Assembly: GCF_020832045.1 (NCBI RefSeq)
Contig: NZ_JAFIFK010000078.1
Span: 1-52,843 of the forward strand
DNA: 52,843 bases
Origin: Halomonas sp.
Lineage (GTDB): Bacteria; Pseudomonadota; Gammaproteobacteria; Pseudomonadales; Halomonadaceae
Reading direction: 5' to 3'
The notes under the pieces are model-generated. The model worked only from the letters and a program-made list of their open reading frames with translations. It searched no databases and had not been told where the DNA came from. A program made the position numbers and the translations under genes. This document shows, piece by piece, positions 11,041-20,244 of this stretch (its first letter is position 1; the number at the start of each line of letters is the position of its first letter).

Positions 11041-11859
11041 ATGCGCGTTTCCCCCATCGCCACACGCCTTGTCGCCCTGCTGCTGGTGACCGCACTGGTC
11101 ACCGGATGTGCCGGCAGGACCGCCACGGATGAAGATGAATTCGAAGGCGTCGCAGAGCAGCAGCTCTACGACGAGGCGCGCGAAGCGCTCGAGGGTGGGC
11201 GCTATACCACCGCCATCTCGCGCCTCGAGGCCATCGACACACGTTATCCCTTCGGGCGTCATGCCGAACAGGCACAGCTGGAATTGATCTACGCCTATTA
11301 CGAGACCCAGGACTGGGAAGCCACCCGGGCCGCAGCCAGCCGCTTCATTCGCCTGCATCCCACCCACCCCCAGGCGGACTATGCGCTCTACATGCGCGGG
11401 TTGGCTTCGTGGCAGGCAGGCCGCTTCAGCCTCGAACGGCTACGCCTGATCGACATCTCGAAGCGTGATGTCGGGGCCTCTCGCGACGCCTATGCCGATT
11501 TCCGCGAACTGGTATCGCGCTACCCAGCCAGCGAATACGCGCCCGACGCCGAGCAGCGCATCGTCTACCTGCGCAATGTGCTGGCCCGCCATGAGCTGCA
11601 CGTAGCCGACTTCTACCTGCGCAAGGGGGCCTATCTGGCCGCCGTCGAGCGCGGCCGTTGGGTAATCGAGAACTACCCGGAGGCCGAGGCCACTCGCGAT
11701 GCATTGGCAGTGATGGTCGAGGGCTATCTGGGCCTCGACATGCGTGACCGCGCCCGCGAGGTCCTCCAGGTCCTGATTCAGAACGACCCGGGCAACGACC
11801 GTCTGCGTGGCCGTACCTTCCAGCCCCAGCATGTGCGCGCTCAATCGCTCTCAGCCTGA
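11041..11859 (+). CDS. bamD: outer-membrane assembly lipoprotein BamD
   Basis: Essential component of the BAM complex, which folds beta-barrel proteins into the outer membrane; formerly ComL or YfiO. The 272-residue product starts with a lipoprotein signal whose lipobox LVTGC places the lipidated cysteine at 23. Five TPR-like repeats follow, with recognisable phrases such as RYPFGRHAEQAQL and HPTHPQADYALYMRGL. The frame stays open upstream to 10843, but ATG 11041 is chosen because it gives a proper lipoprotein signal and has GAGGA in front. It is divergent from rluD, as in many relatives. A hairpin terminator lies 22 bp past the stop. Confidence 0.96.
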   Translation: MRVSPIATRLVALLLVTALVTGCAGRTATDEDEFEGVAEQQLYDEAREALEGGRYTTAISRLEAIDTRYPFGRHAEQAQLELIYAYYETQDWEATRAAASRFIRLHPTHPQADYALYMRGLASWQAGRFSLERLRLIDISKRDVGASRDAYADFRELVSRYPASEYAPDAEQRIVYLRNVLARHELHVADFYLRKGAYLAAVERGRWVIENYPEAEATRDALAVMVEGYLGLDMRDRAREVLQVLIQNDPGNDRLRGRTFQPQHVRAQSLSA

Positions 11860-11881
11860 CAAACCGCTCTGAGCTGAAACC

Positions 11882-11911
11882 AAGAACCCGCGAGCCTGCT
11901 CGCGGGTTCTT
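11882..11911. terminator. bidirectional terminator between bamD and nadE
   Basis: A perfect 13-bp stem, AAGAACCCGCGAG (11882-11894) with its complement (11899-11911) and a 4-nt loop, lies between the convergent stops of bamD and nadE. The A/T-rich stem ends suit termination from either side, although no long U-tract follows. Confidence 0.72.
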
Positions 11912-11928
11912 GCGTTAATGCGCGGCCA

Positions 11929-13560
11929 TCAGTCGCCGGGCTGCCAGCCGTTGACGATGGGGTAGCGGCGATCGCGGCCGAAGCCACGCGGCGACACTCG
12001 TACACCGACCGGCGCCTGACGCCGCTTGTATTCGCTGCGATCGACCAGCTTCACGACTTGATAGACATCGTCGCGCTCGAAGCCGGCCTCGATGATCGCC
12101 TCGGCGCTCATGTCGCCCTCGATGTAGCGCACCAGAATGGCATCGAGCGTATCGTAGTCGGGCAGCGAGTCGGAATCCTTCTGGTCGGGTGCCAGCTCGG
12201 CCGAGGGCGGCCGGGTGATCACCCGCTCGGGAATCGCCGGCGATTGCGCATTGCGCCAGTGGGCCAAGCGATAGACCCAGCTCTTGTAGACATCCTTCAG
12301 CGCATTGAAACCACCTACCATGTCGCCGTAGAGCGTGGCATAGCCCACCGCCATTTCGCTCTTGTTGCCGGTGGTGAGAACCATCAGCCCCTTCTTGTTG
12401 GAGATCGCCATCAGCAATACGCCACGACAGCGCGATTGCAGGTTCTCCTCGGTGGTGTCGCGCTCGGTACCGGCAAAGGTATCGGCCAGTGTCGCCGTGA
12501 AGGCGTCCACCATCGGCTCAATGGGGAGCACCTCGTAGTGCACGCCCAGCAGCCGGGCCTGCTCGGCGGCGTCCGCCTGGGAGATATCGGCCGTGTAGCG
12601 GTAGGGCATCATCACCGCATGCACCCGCTGGGGCCCAAGCGCATCCACGGCGATGGCCAATGACAGCGCTGAGTCGATTCCTCCGGAAAGGCCGAGCACC
12701 ACGCCGCCGAAGCCACTCTTGTTGACGTAGTCGCGCAGGCCGCTGACCAGTGCACAGTAGAGGCTTTCCTCGGGTTCCTCTGGGGGCTCGATCTCCCCTT
12801 CCACCGGCGCCCAGGCACCCTTCTCCTGCACGAACTGCACCGGCATCAGGCCCGCCTGCCAGTAGGGGGCGACCACCCGCACCTGGCCGGCGGAGTCGAC
12901 ACAGGCCGAACCGCCGTCGAACACCAGCTCGTCCTGGCCACCGATGGTGTTGACGTAAACCAGCGGCAACGACACTTCGGCGGCACGCTGCTCGAGAAGA
13001 CGCAAGCGCTCCGCGGGCTTGTCGTGGTGGTAAGGCGAGGCATTGAGCGTGACCAGTATCTCCGCCCCGGCGTCGCGTGCCGCTCGTACCGGCTCGCCGT
13101 CCCACAGGTCCTCGCAGATCAACACGCCGAGCCGAGCGCCTTTGTGCTCGATGACGAGGCTCTGCTCACCGGTGGCGAAGTAACGTCGTTCATCGAAGAC
13201 CTGATAGTTGGGCAAGACCTGCTTGGCGTACTCACCGATCCATTCGCCGTTGTAAAGCAGGCCGGCCAGATTGTAGCCGAGACCCTCGCGACGACCCGGA
13301 TAGCCGATGATCACCAGTACGTCGCGAGACATCTTCGCCGCCATGCGTGAACGTGCCTCGCGCAGGCGGGTCTCCATGGAGGGACGCAGCAGCAGATCCT
13401 CGGGCGGATAGCCGCTCAGGAATAGCTCAGGGAACACCACGATATCGGCCCCGTGCTCGATGCGTGCTTCGCGTACGGCCTCGATGGCACGATCGGCATT
13501 GCCGGGAATATCCCCGACCAGAGGGTCCAACTGCGCCATTACCAGCGTCAAATCTTGCAT
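11929..13560 (-). CDS. nadE: glutamine-hydrolysing NAD+ synthase
   Basis: Last step of NAD synthesis: amidation of nicotinic acid adenine dinucleotide using ammonia released from glutamine. The two-domain protein (543 residues from this start) has an N-terminal nitrilase-like amidase with the triad E45, K113, C149 (LICEDLWDG) and a C-terminal synthetase with the PP-loop SGGIDS (292-297). The start at MQDLTLVMAQLDP fits the family; an in-frame ATG 11 codons upstream (13593) is an alternative, and neither has a strong ribosome site. It is convergent with bamD and divergent from the 13656 gene, so it is probably a single-gene unit. Confidence 0.94.
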   Translation of the reverse strand: MQDLTLVMAQLDPLVGDIPGNADRAIEAVREARIEHGADIVVFPELFLSGYPPEDLLLRPSMETRLREARSRMAAKMSRDVLVIIGYPGRREGLGYNLAGLLYNGEWIGEYAKQVLPNYQVFDERRYFATGEQSLVIEHKGARLGVLICEDLWDGEPVRAARDAGAEILVTLNASPYHHDKPAERLRLLEQRAAEVSLPLVYVNTIGGQDELVFDGGSACVDSAGQVRVVAPYWQAGLMPVQFVQEKGAWAPVEGEIEPPEEPEESLYCALVSGLRDYVNKSGFGGVVLGLSGGIDSALSLAIAVDALGPQRVHAVMMPYRYTADISQADAAEQARLLGVHYEVLPIEPMVDAFTATLADTFAGTERDTTEENLQSRCRGVLLMAISNKKGLMVLTTGNKSEMAVGYATLYGDMVGGFNALKDVYKSWVYRLAHWRNAQSPAIPERVITRPPSAELAPDQKDSDSLPDYDTLDAILVRYIEGDMSAEAIIEAGFERDDVYQVVKLVDRSEYKRRQAPVGVRVSPRGFGRDRRYPIVNGWQPGD

Positions 13561-13655
13561 GGGCGTAGAAATCTCTTGAGAATCCGTAGTCATGCCATTG
13601 TCCCGCAAGGGCGTCCGGCTGGCAAAGCCGCCAACCCAGAGGGGAGCCAAAAAGG

Positions 13656-13919
13656 ATGAACCTGTTGCTCATTCGCCTGATTATCTTCGCCGTGCTGTTC
13701 TTCGCCGGCCTGAAGCTTTACCGCATGTACCGAGAATGGAAGCTCGACCGCGAGGGAGAGCTGGAAGACAAGTCGCACCAGGAGGGCGGTCAGATGGTGC
13801 GCTGCGCCTGGTGCCAGGTGCACGTGCCGGAGTCCGACGCCCTGCGCGAAAAGGGGGAATGGTTCTGCAGCAGCGCCCATCGCGACCGCTATCTTCAAGA
13901 ACAGCAACCCGAAGAGTAG
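13656..13919 (+). CDS. PP0621-family small membrane zinc-ribbon-like protein
   Basis: An 87-residue protein of unknown function. Residues 4-20 form one membrane helix at the N-terminus, followed by a charged linker and a C-terminal metal-binding pattern: CAWC (C50, C53) and CSSAH (C71, H75), suggesting a single zinc site on the cytoplasmic side. It resembles the small conserved gammaproteobacterial family named after PP0621 of Pseudomonas putida; that is recognition from memory. GAGGGG precedes the ATG, though a little far away. It stands alone between nadE (opposite strand) and the pseudopilin gene. Confidence 0.75.
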   Translation: MNLLLIRLIIFAVLFFAGLKLYRMYREWKLDREGELEDKSHQEGGQMVRCAWCQVHVPESDALREKGEWFCSSAHRDRYLQEQQPEE

Positions 13920-14038
13920 GCCGGCAAGCCGTAGCGGCAATCACCTACAGAGTCCATCGGCCATGTCTGATGGAAGCGATCTTGCGCTCGACTAGAGTGA
14001 ACGTCTCGTGAATAGCGGACGACACTCCGGAGAGCGTC

Positions 14039-14566
14039 ATGGAAGCGGCAAACGCCTCGAATCGTGCTGCCTCGCACCAGCGCGGCCTAACCCTCATCGA
14101 GCTGCTCATCGTCATTGCCGTGGCAAGCCTATTGATGGGCTGGGCCGTTCCCGGCCTGCAGGCCATGAGCGCCCGGCAGGAAGTGGCGGCCGAGGCGCAT
14201 CGGCTACGGGTCGCGCTGTCCCTTGGCCGCAACACGGCCATTACCCGGCGCAGTGCAGTAATCGTTTGTCCCAGCCCTGATCGGCTCAGCTGCAACATGG
14301 ACGACTGGAGCGCTCCTCTGGCCATCGTGCTCGATCCGCTGGCGGGGAACGCCTTCAGTCCGGACGCCCTGCTTCGCGTAGTCGAGGGGGGACGCGGCGT
14401 CAGCGTGAGCTATCGCCAGGATGGCAAGCCGGTACGCTATGGCATGCTGGGACGTTCATCGGGCCACAACGGCACCTTCCGGATCTGCGGCCGGCATGGT
14501 CAGGGTACTGAGCTGGTGTTGAGCAATTTCGGGCGGGTACGCGCGGGCAGTGCGATCAGCTGCTAG
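14039..14566 (+). CDS. GspH/FimT family type IV pseudopilin
   Basis: A minor pilin-like protein for type IV pilus or type II secretion assembly. The 175-residue precursor carries a prepilin signal: G16 followed by LTLIELLIVIAV, with Glu at position +5 of the mature protein and a hydrophobic helix of about 20 residues. The C-terminal region (50-175) has the FimT/GspH fold pattern with cysteines (CPSP, SCNMDDW, RICG) and the typical ending ALVLS/ELVLSNFGRVR-like phrase. GGAGA lies six bases before the ATG. No other pilus genes are nearby, which is usual for orphan FimT genes. FimT-type pseudopilins of Legionella bind DNA during natural uptake; such a role here is only a possibility. Confidence 0.88.
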   Translation: MEAANASNRAASHQRGLTLIELLIVIAVASLLMGWAVPGLQAMSARQEVAAEAHRLRVALSLGRNTAITRRSAVIVCPSPDRLSCNMDDWSAPLAIVLDPLAGNAFSPDALLRVVEGGRGVSVSYRQDGKPVRYGMLGRSSGHNGTFRICGRHGQGTELVLSNFGRVRAGSAISC

Positions 14567-14591
14567 CACGGCGTGGCCCCAGGAGGTTCCC

Positions 14592-14798
14592 ATGCGGCAG
14601 GCCATCGTCGGTTACCATCAGGATGAAGCGCGGCATTGGGTGGCGCACTTGGCATGCGGCCACCACCAACATGTGCGACATCAACCGCCTTGGGTCGAGC
14701 GCCCCTGGGTAATGACCGAGACCGGGCGCCGTTCGCGCCTCGGCCTCGAGCTCAACTGCCTGAAATGTGAGCGGGGCGAACCTCGGGACACTGCCTGA
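14592..14798 (+). CDS. DUF3565 small protein
   Basis: A 68-residue conserved protein of unknown function. It contains HLACGHHQHVRHQPPW, a Cys/His-rich stretch, and a second pair of cysteines with LNCLKCERG near the end, so it probably binds one metal ion. The sequence matches the family I know as DUF3565. The ATG at 14592 has a perfect AGGAGG six bases upstream; the frame stays open further up without any initiation signal. It starts 25 bp after the pseudopilin stop and may be co-transcribed with it. Confidence 0.82.
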   Translation: MRQAIVGYHQDEARHWVAHLACGHHQHVRHQPPWVERPWVMTETGRRSRLGLELNCLKCERGEPRDTA

Positions 14799-14832
14799 AA
14801 GCCGTCTGAGAGCCGAGCCCCGCGACGCTGCA

Positions 14833-15012
14833 CTATCCCTTGGGGCCCATCAGTAGCCAAATGATCAGGCCGACCAGCGGAAACAGCAGCAGCACGACGA
14901 TCCATAGCAGCTTGGCGATGGGTCCCGCCGGGCTCTTGGCCACCTTGACGATGGCCCACACCAGGATGATCAACCAGATAAGGCCTAGCAGGCCGCCCAC
15001 TTCGATTCCCAT
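14833..15012 (-). CDS. PLDc_N-type two-helix membrane peptide
   Basis: A 59-residue protein made almost wholly of two membrane helices (about 7-23 and 35-54) joined by KVAKSPAGP. The composition and layout, ending in LIIWLLMGPKG, match the small phospholipase-D/cardiolipin-synthase N-terminal domain family (PLDc_N), found as a free-standing protein in many bacteria. Its function is unknown. AAGGAGA lies seven bases before the ATG. It is downstream of and on the same strand as the helicase gene, 96 bp apart. Confidence 0.78.
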   Translation of the reverse strand: MGIEVGGLLGLIWLIILVWAIVKVAKSPAGPIAKLLWIVVLLLFPLVGLIIWLLMGPKG

Positions 15013-15108
15013 CAGACATCTCCTTGTCCAGCGGTAAGTGTTGGTTCAGAAGTAGCACGCTGCGGCACAGGTAACAATCCGAAACTGTAACCCTGAGTAA
15101 GCTTGCCG

Positions 15109-17439
15109 TTACACAGCGCCGCCGATCCGCCACCAGTCAGGGAGTAAACGCTTCACGTCCCGGCGAAGGTAACGGTCATCCATCAGCACCAGCGTGCCAT
15201 TGTCCTCGGGGCTGCGAATCACTCTGCCGGCGGCCTGTATCACCTTGATCAGCCCCGGAATGCGATAAGCATAGGCATCGCCGTCACCGAAACGTGCCTC
15301 GAGTCGGGTCTTCAGCGCTTCGTTGAAGGGATCGAAGGGCGGCAAGCCCAAGGTGGCGATGAAGGCACCGACGAGGCGCTCGCCTGGAAGGTCGATGCCT
15401 TCACCAAAGGCCCCGCCCAGCACGGCAAAACCGATACCCTGCCCGCCCGGTCGAAAGCGGGTCAGAAAGGCATCGCGCTCGGCCTCGCTCATGGCACGGG
15501 TCTGACACCAATGGGGCAGCTCGGGGTGTCGCTGCGAGAGCCGCTCGGCCGCCGCCTGGAGGTAGGCAAAGCTGCTGAAGAAAGCGAGATAGAGTCCAGG
15601 CCGCCTGTAGTACTGCCCGGCCAGCTCGGTCACGATCGGGTCGAGCGAGGCTTCACGGTCGCGCATCCGCGTCGAGATGCCGCCTTGAATGCGCACCTCG
15701 AGCTGGTCGTGGTGAAATGGCGAGGCAACCGTCTGCCAAACGCAGTCATCAGGTAGCCCCAGCAGATCGCGATGGTAATGTGAGGGGCTCAGGGTGGCCG
15801 AAAACAGCACGCCGCTGTGAGCCTGGGCGAAGCGCGGTGCCAGGAAATCCGCCGGCACCAGATTACGCAGGCCCAGAACCGAGCGTCCACGGCCATGCCA
15901 GGTGAGATCGCACAGCGAGTGCTCACCGAACGACTCGGCCAGACGAATGAAACCGAGGGCCTCGAACAGCCGTTCCTGTAGGGGGGCATCGGCACCTCCT
16001 GGGTGTTCGGCGAGATAGTCGGTCAGCGCCGTCGCCACCTGCTGCAAGGAATTGACGAAACGCCCTGGCAAGTCATCGAGCACGCGATACCCCGGGCTTC
16101 CCTGACGGCCCTCATCGGCTCCGCTCTGCTCCCGCACCAGCTTTTGCCACTGACGCAACAACCGGCCAAGCGGCTTCAGCAGCGCTGCGGGGGCACGACG
16201 GTGCAGCTGGCTGAAAGTGCGTTGGTCGAGCTCACTGCTGTACATGCTGCGGGCACGTTCCACCAGATTGTGTGCCTCATCTACCAGCAGCGCCAAACGC
16301 CAGCCGTTGGCCTGAGCCAGGCCATGCAGCAGCGCCGAGACATCGAAGTAGTGGTTCACATCACCGACGCAGACGTCGCACCAGCGCGCCAGCTCCTGTC
16401 CCAGGTAGTAGGGGCACACCTCATGCTCGAGGGCCACCTTGCGCAGTGCCTCACGATCGAGCCAACCATGGTCGACTGCAGCCTGCCGCGCCCCAGGCAG
16501 GCGATCGTAGAAGCCCGCCGCCAGCGGGCAGGCATCGCCATGACACGCCTTGTCGGGATGCTCGCAGGCCTTGCTGCGCGCCGTCAGCTCCAGTACCCGC
16601 AGGGCTAACCGCGGCTCCGGGCTCCTTGTATCGCGTGCGGTAGCTCCAAGTAGAGTCAGCGCCTCCAGCGCCAATCGTCGTCCCGGGGTTTTCATGGTCA
16701 GGAAGGCGATTCGGTCGATGTCCTGTCGCGGCATCGCCTTGAGAGTCGGAAACAGGGTGGCAACGGTCTTACCGATGCCGGTGGGGGCCTGGGCCAGCAG
16801 GCAACGACCGGTGACGGCCGTCTTGTAGACGCCCTCGGCCAGTTCCCGCTGTCCCGGGCGGAACTCGGCATGAGGAAAGGTCAGCGCGGTCAGCGCGTCA
16901 TTACGCCGACGGCGATGCTCGCCTTCCTGCTTGGCCCAGCTCAGGAAGCGCTCGCACTGCACCTCGAAGAACGCGAGGAGTTCGGCGGCGCTGGCCTGCT
17001 GGGTAAGCAGCGTCTCGCGCTCGCTGGCGATATCGAAATAGACCAATGCCACGGTCAGTGAATCGAGCCCTCGTGCGGCGCACAGCAAGGCGCCATAGAC
17101 CTTGACCTGAGCCCAGTGCAGCGCACGCTGATTGTGTCCCATGCGCGACAGGTCGCCACGATGGGTCTTGATCTCCTCGAGACGATGGTTGGCCGGATCG
17201 AAGCCGTCGGCGCGACCACTGACGACCAGGCCGCGATAGTGGCCCTGCAAGACGACCTCGCTCTCGTAGCCTTCAGCACGACGACCCGCGACCAGACGAT
17301 GGCCGGCAATGCCCTCGCGGGCACTGGGCGAGGGCGTGAAGCGGTGGTCGAGGTCGCCCTCGCGGGCAGTGAAGTCACACAGCGCTCGCACCGGCACTCG
17401 ATAGAGCGGTGTTTCGCTCTGCTTGGCGGCGTCACTCAT
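15109..17439 (-). CDS. XPD/DinG-like ATP-dependent DNA helicase with PD-(D/E)XK domain
   Basis: A 776-residue superfamily 2 helicase of the iron-sulphur XPD/DinG class. The N-terminal 170 residues look like a PD-(D/E)XK nuclease module (D78, E89-I-K91 in GRADGF...LEEIK). Then come Walker A QAPTGIGKT (217-225), four cysteines positioned for a 4Fe-4S cluster (C292, C299, C304, C342), DEAH (387-390), and a C-terminal helicase lobe ending with the arginine-finger segment QAAGRVIRS. It overlaps the FAN1-type nuclease gene by 8 bp, so the two are translated together. The pairing suggests that helicase and nuclease act on the same damaged DNA, such as interstrand crosslinks or branched structures; that is inference. 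Confidence 0.88.
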   Translation of the reverse strand: MSDAAKQSETPLYRVPVRALCDFTAREGDLDHRFTPSPSAREGIAGHRLVAGRRAEGYESEVVLQGHYRGLVVSGRADGFDPANHRLEEIKTHRGDLSRMGHNQRALHWAQVKVYGALLCAARGLDSLTVALVYFDIASERETLLTQQASAAELLAFFEVQCERFLSWAKQEGEHRRRRNDALTALTFPHAEFRPGQRELAEGVYKTAVTGRCLLAQAPTGIGKTVATLFPTLKAMPRQDIDRIAFLTMKTPGRRLALEALTLLGATARDTRSPEPRLALRVLELTARSKACEHPDKACHGDACPLAAGFYDRLPGARQAAVDHGWLDREALRKVALEHEVCPYYLGQELARWCDVCVGDVNHYFDVSALLHGLAQANGWRLALLVDEAHNLVERARSMYSSELDQRTFSQLHRRAPAALLKPLGRLLRQWQKLVREQSGADEGRQGSPGYRVLDDLPGRFVNSLQQVATALTDYLAEHPGGADAPLQERLFEALGFIRLAESFGEHSLCDLTWHGRGRSVLGLRNLVPADFLAPRFAQAHSGVLFSATLSPSHYHRDLLGLPDDCVWQTVASPFHHDQLEVRIQGGISTRMRDREASLDPIVTELAGQYYRRPGLYLAFFSSFAYLQAAAERLSQRHPELPHWCQTRAMSEAERDAFLTRFRPGGQGIGFAVLGGAFGEGIDLPGERLVGAFIATLGLPPFDPFNEALKTRLEARFGDGDAYAYRIPGLIKVIQAAGRVIRSPEDNGTLVLMDDRYLRRDVKRLLPDWWRIGGAV

Positions 17440-19159
17440 GGCGCCGATCCGGTTGCCAGCTCACATGGCACACCGCAGCGGGAATGCCATGCTGGCGAAA
17501 GCAGGCCAGCCAGCGGCGCTGATTGTCCTGCAGGCGATCGCCAGGCCCCTTCACCTCGATCAATCGATAGCGGGATTCGGCGGCTTCCGGCGTGAACTGG
17601 ATGAGATCGGGCAAGCCGGCGCGGTTGTCCCTGAGATCGGTCAGCAGGCGCTCGAAACAGGCCCGCAGATGGACGGCGGGGATACAGCGCAGCGCCAGCT
17701 CCAGCATGGCCTCGTCGAGCCCCTCCCAGTGCACGAAGGGCGAGGCCAATCCCCGCTTCTCGCGCCAGGTATTCCATATCGCCTCGCCGTGGCTGCCTTC
17801 ATCGAGCCGTGCCAGGCTGGCCTCGAACAGCTCACGGCGACGAGCCACGAAGTCGTCGCGATAAAGGTCCGCCGGCCCACTGTGAAAGGGATGGAAGAAA
17901 GCGCCGGGCAGCGGAGCGAACAGCGCAGGCCAGCAAAGCAGGCCGAACAGCCCGGTCACCAGAGTGTTCTCGACGTAGTACACCGGGGCGTCGGGCCGTG
18001 TCAGATGCTCGGCAACGGCCCGCTCTACGCTTACCGTAGCGGCCCGCGCCAGACAAAGCTCAAAGCGTTGCGGCGTCGCTTCCGGCGCGTGCTCCGGCGC
18101 CGCCAAGCCCAACCGGCGGCACAGCCTGGGCACCAGGCGCTCCAGCGCCTGGTGTTCCTGCTCGCAGGCCGGTGCCATCAGCGCCTTGCTGGCAAGGCTA
18201 TGGGCCTGTCGGTACTCCCCCATTCGCTCCAGCAAGCGCAGGCGACGAATACGTGCCTCCACCTGCCCGCCCAGCCCTGCACCGCTTGCACCGTAAAGAT
18301 CGAGGGCCAGTGCCACCTGCCCGGCGCGCTCGGCAGCCTGCCCCAGATGAAACAGCAGCCGGCCGCGTCGCTGCGCCAGCCAGACGTTATCCCCTGGCAC
18401 CGTCGGCACTTCTGCCATGAGCTCCTCGGGTGTCTCGCCTGCCGCAAGGCGTTCGCGTAGTGCATGCAGGCTTAGATAGGCGTCCACCTCCTCTCGATTG
18501 CGAAATGCGCGTGAGTCGGGATGCCACTCGACCCGCTCGAAACGCTGCAAGCCAAGCTCGGTGAGTACGAATTCGGACCAGTCCTGACGCAGGTTGCCGA
18601 AGAACATCAGCCGCAGCCGGTCGCACCACGGCATCAGGGTCAGCCGCACGATACGCTCTTCGCCCAGCACGGCGCTGGCTTGCGGCCACCATTGCGCCAG
18701 GGGTCTTGGCTGATCCAGCTCCGGCAGCAGCGCCTCGCCAATGGCCGCCTTGCTGGCGCTGGACGTAAGCCCCGCCGCCGCGATCTCCCCGGCCAGGGCC
18801 TGGCGCAGCTCATCCAGGCGCAGCAGGCGGAACAATTCAACAAGCTTGAGCTTCGGCTCTGCCTCCACCCAGCCGGCCTCGATCAAAGGCGTCAGGGCCT
18901 CACGGGCCGCGCCGATCTCTGCGTATTCGAGTTTTCTACTGCGAAAGCAGTCGCCCTTTCGCATCACCATGCGCACCAGCAGCGCTTGGGCAGCCTTCGG
19001 CACGGCCGCAAAGCGTTCACCGAAGGCCAGCTCCTGCTCGGACAGCAAATCGGCGTGACGATCACTCACCCAGTCGAGAACGAAGCGAAAGTTCGCCAGA
19101 TAGTAGAAAGGGTCGTCGAGCGACGCCGTGGAGGACACCGGGGCGGAAATACTGTTCAT
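17432..19159 (-). CDS. FAN1-type VRR-NUC structure-specific nuclease
   Basis: A 575-residue homologue of the Fanconi-associated nuclease FAN1, whose Pseudomonas member incises DNA flaps and crosslinks. The C-terminal VRR-NUC domain has the active-site pattern P517-D518 ... E535-V-K537 followed by GPGDRLQDNQ. The central part carries helical repeats (LYGASGAGLGGQVEARIRRLRLLERMGE) and the N-terminus has a winged-helix SAP-like segment (LVRMVMRKGDCFRSRKL). It lacks the UBZ zinc finger of eukaryotic FAN1, as bacterial members do. It is the first gene of a two-gene unit with the helicase. The ATG is at the family position, MNS upstream of FYYLANFRFVLDWV. Confidence 0.92.
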   Translation of the reverse strand: MNSISAPVSSTASLDDPFYYLANFRFVLDWVSDRHADLLSEQELAFGERFAAVPKAAQALLVRMVMRKGDCFRSRKLEYAEIGAAREALTPLIEAGWVEAEPKLKLVELFRLLRLDELRQALAGEIAAAGLTSSASKAAIGEALLPELDQPRPLAQWWPQASAVLGEERIVRLTLMPWCDRLRLMFFGNLRQDWSEFVLTELGLQRFERVEWHPDSRAFRNREEVDAYLSLHALRERLAAGETPEELMAEVPTVPGDNVWLAQRRGRLLFHLGQAAERAGQVALALDLYGASGAGLGGQVEARIRRLRLLERMGEYRQAHSLASKALMAPACEQEHQALERLVPRLCRRLGLAAPEHAPEATPQRFELCLARAATVSVERAVAEHLTRPDAPVYYVENTLVTGLFGLLCWPALFAPLPGAFFHPFHSGPADLYRDDFVARRRELFEASLARLDEGSHGEAIWNTWREKRGLASPFVHWEGLDEAMLELALRCIPAVHLRACFERLLTDLRDNRAGLPDLIQFTPEAAESRYRLIEVKGPGDRLQDNQRRWLACFRQHGIPAAVCHVSWQPDRRHE

Positions 19160-19203
19160 GCATCCATGATATCAGTCTTGCCGCCCTTCGCCAGCATCAA
19201 CGC

Positions 19204-20244
19204 TCAGCGCAGACCTGCGGCGAGTGAGCGCACCACCTCGGCCGCCGGCGCCTCGCGGCAGGCGCTGGCGTTCTGCCCGGCCCATAGCGGTGAAAAATCG
19301 CTGCTGCCCGCCGCCTCGGCAGCGCTTCGCAGCGGCGCGATGGCTGAGGTCGCCAGGGGAAAGGCGGGAGCCACGTCACTCAGCGGGCCGAGTTCATGCA
19401 TCAGCCGTGTGACGATCCCCCGCGCCGGCCGGCCGCTGTAGAGGTTGGTCAGAGCAGTGTGGCATGCCGCTTCACTTTGCAGCGCACGGCGATGCAGCGC
19501 CGAGGTAGTGGCCTCCGGACAGCACAGGAAGGCGGTACCGACCTGGACCGCCGAAGCGCCCAACGCCAGGGCTGCCGCCACGCAACGCGCATCGGCGATG
19601 CCGCCGGCGGCGATCACCGGCACCGAAACGGCCTTCACCACCTGTGGCAACAGGGCGAAGGTGCCGACCTGGGTGGTCACGTCGTCGCTGAGGAACATGC
19701 CGCGATGCCCCCCCGCTTCCAGGCCTTGAGCAATCACCGCATCGGCACCGTGTGCCTCGAGCCAGCGCGCCTCTTCGACGGTAGTGGCAGACGATAGCAC
19801 CCTCGCCCCCCAAGCCTTGACCCGCTCGAGCAGCGCTGCATCCGGCAGGCCGAAATGAAAGCTGACCACCTCGGGGCGAAAGGGCTCCAGGGCGTCGCAG
19901 GCCGCCGTGTCGAATGGCCGCCGGCCGGCACCCGTCGGCACACTGCCGATATCGAGACCGTATTCGGCATAATAGGGCTCTAGCGCCCGATGCCAGCGAG
20001 CTAGCCGGGCCTCATCCGGCGACGGTGGCACATGGCAGAAGAAATTGACGTTGAGCGGGCGCGTGGTGGCAGCACGGATGCGCTGGAGCGCCTCCGTCAT
20101 GGCCTCGGGGGATAGCATGGCGCAGGGCAAGGCCCCGAGACCACCCGCCTCGCTGACGGCCACGGCCAGCTCACTGCCCTGTACGCCGGCCATGGGGGCC
20201 TGAAAGATGGGAAGCTCGATACCGAGCTGGCGGGTCAGGCTCAT
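19204..20244 (-). CDS. nitronate monooxygenase (2-nitropropane dioxygenase family)
   Basis: An FMN-dependent TIM-barrel enzyme that oxidises alkyl nitronates such as propionate-3-nitronate. The 346-residue product shows the family phrases PIFQAPMAGVQ near the N-terminus, NVNFFCH, AQGLEAGGHRGMF with the likely catalytic His, and AAGGIADARCVAAALALGA for FMN phosphate binding. The ATG at 20244 has AAGGAGAGG upstream and overlaps the stop of the BrkB-family gene (ATGA), so it is the third gene of an operon after the retropepsin-like protease and BrkB genes. No sequence clue links the three functions. The substrate is not predictable. Confidence 0.88.
   Translation of the reverse strand: MSLTRQLGIELPIFQAPMAGVQGSELAVAVSEAGGLGALPCAMLSPEAMTEALQRIRAATTRPLNVNFFCHVPPSPDEARLARWHRALEPYYAEYGLDIGSVPTGAGRRPFDTAACDALEPFRPEVVSFHFGLPDAALLERVKAWGARVLSSATTVEEARWLEAHGADAVIAQGLEAGGHRGMFLSDDVTTQVGTFALLPQVVKAVSVPVIAAGGIADARCVAAALALGASAVQVGTAFLCCPEATTSALHRRALQSEAACHTALTNLYSGRPARGIVTRLMHELGPLSDVAPAFPLATSAIAPLRSAAEAAGSSDFSPLWAGQNASACREAPAAEVVRSLAAGLR

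Noticed and set aside
16003..16608. 201-codon plus-strand frame inside the helicase gene
   Set aside because: Antisense shadow of a well-supported gene.
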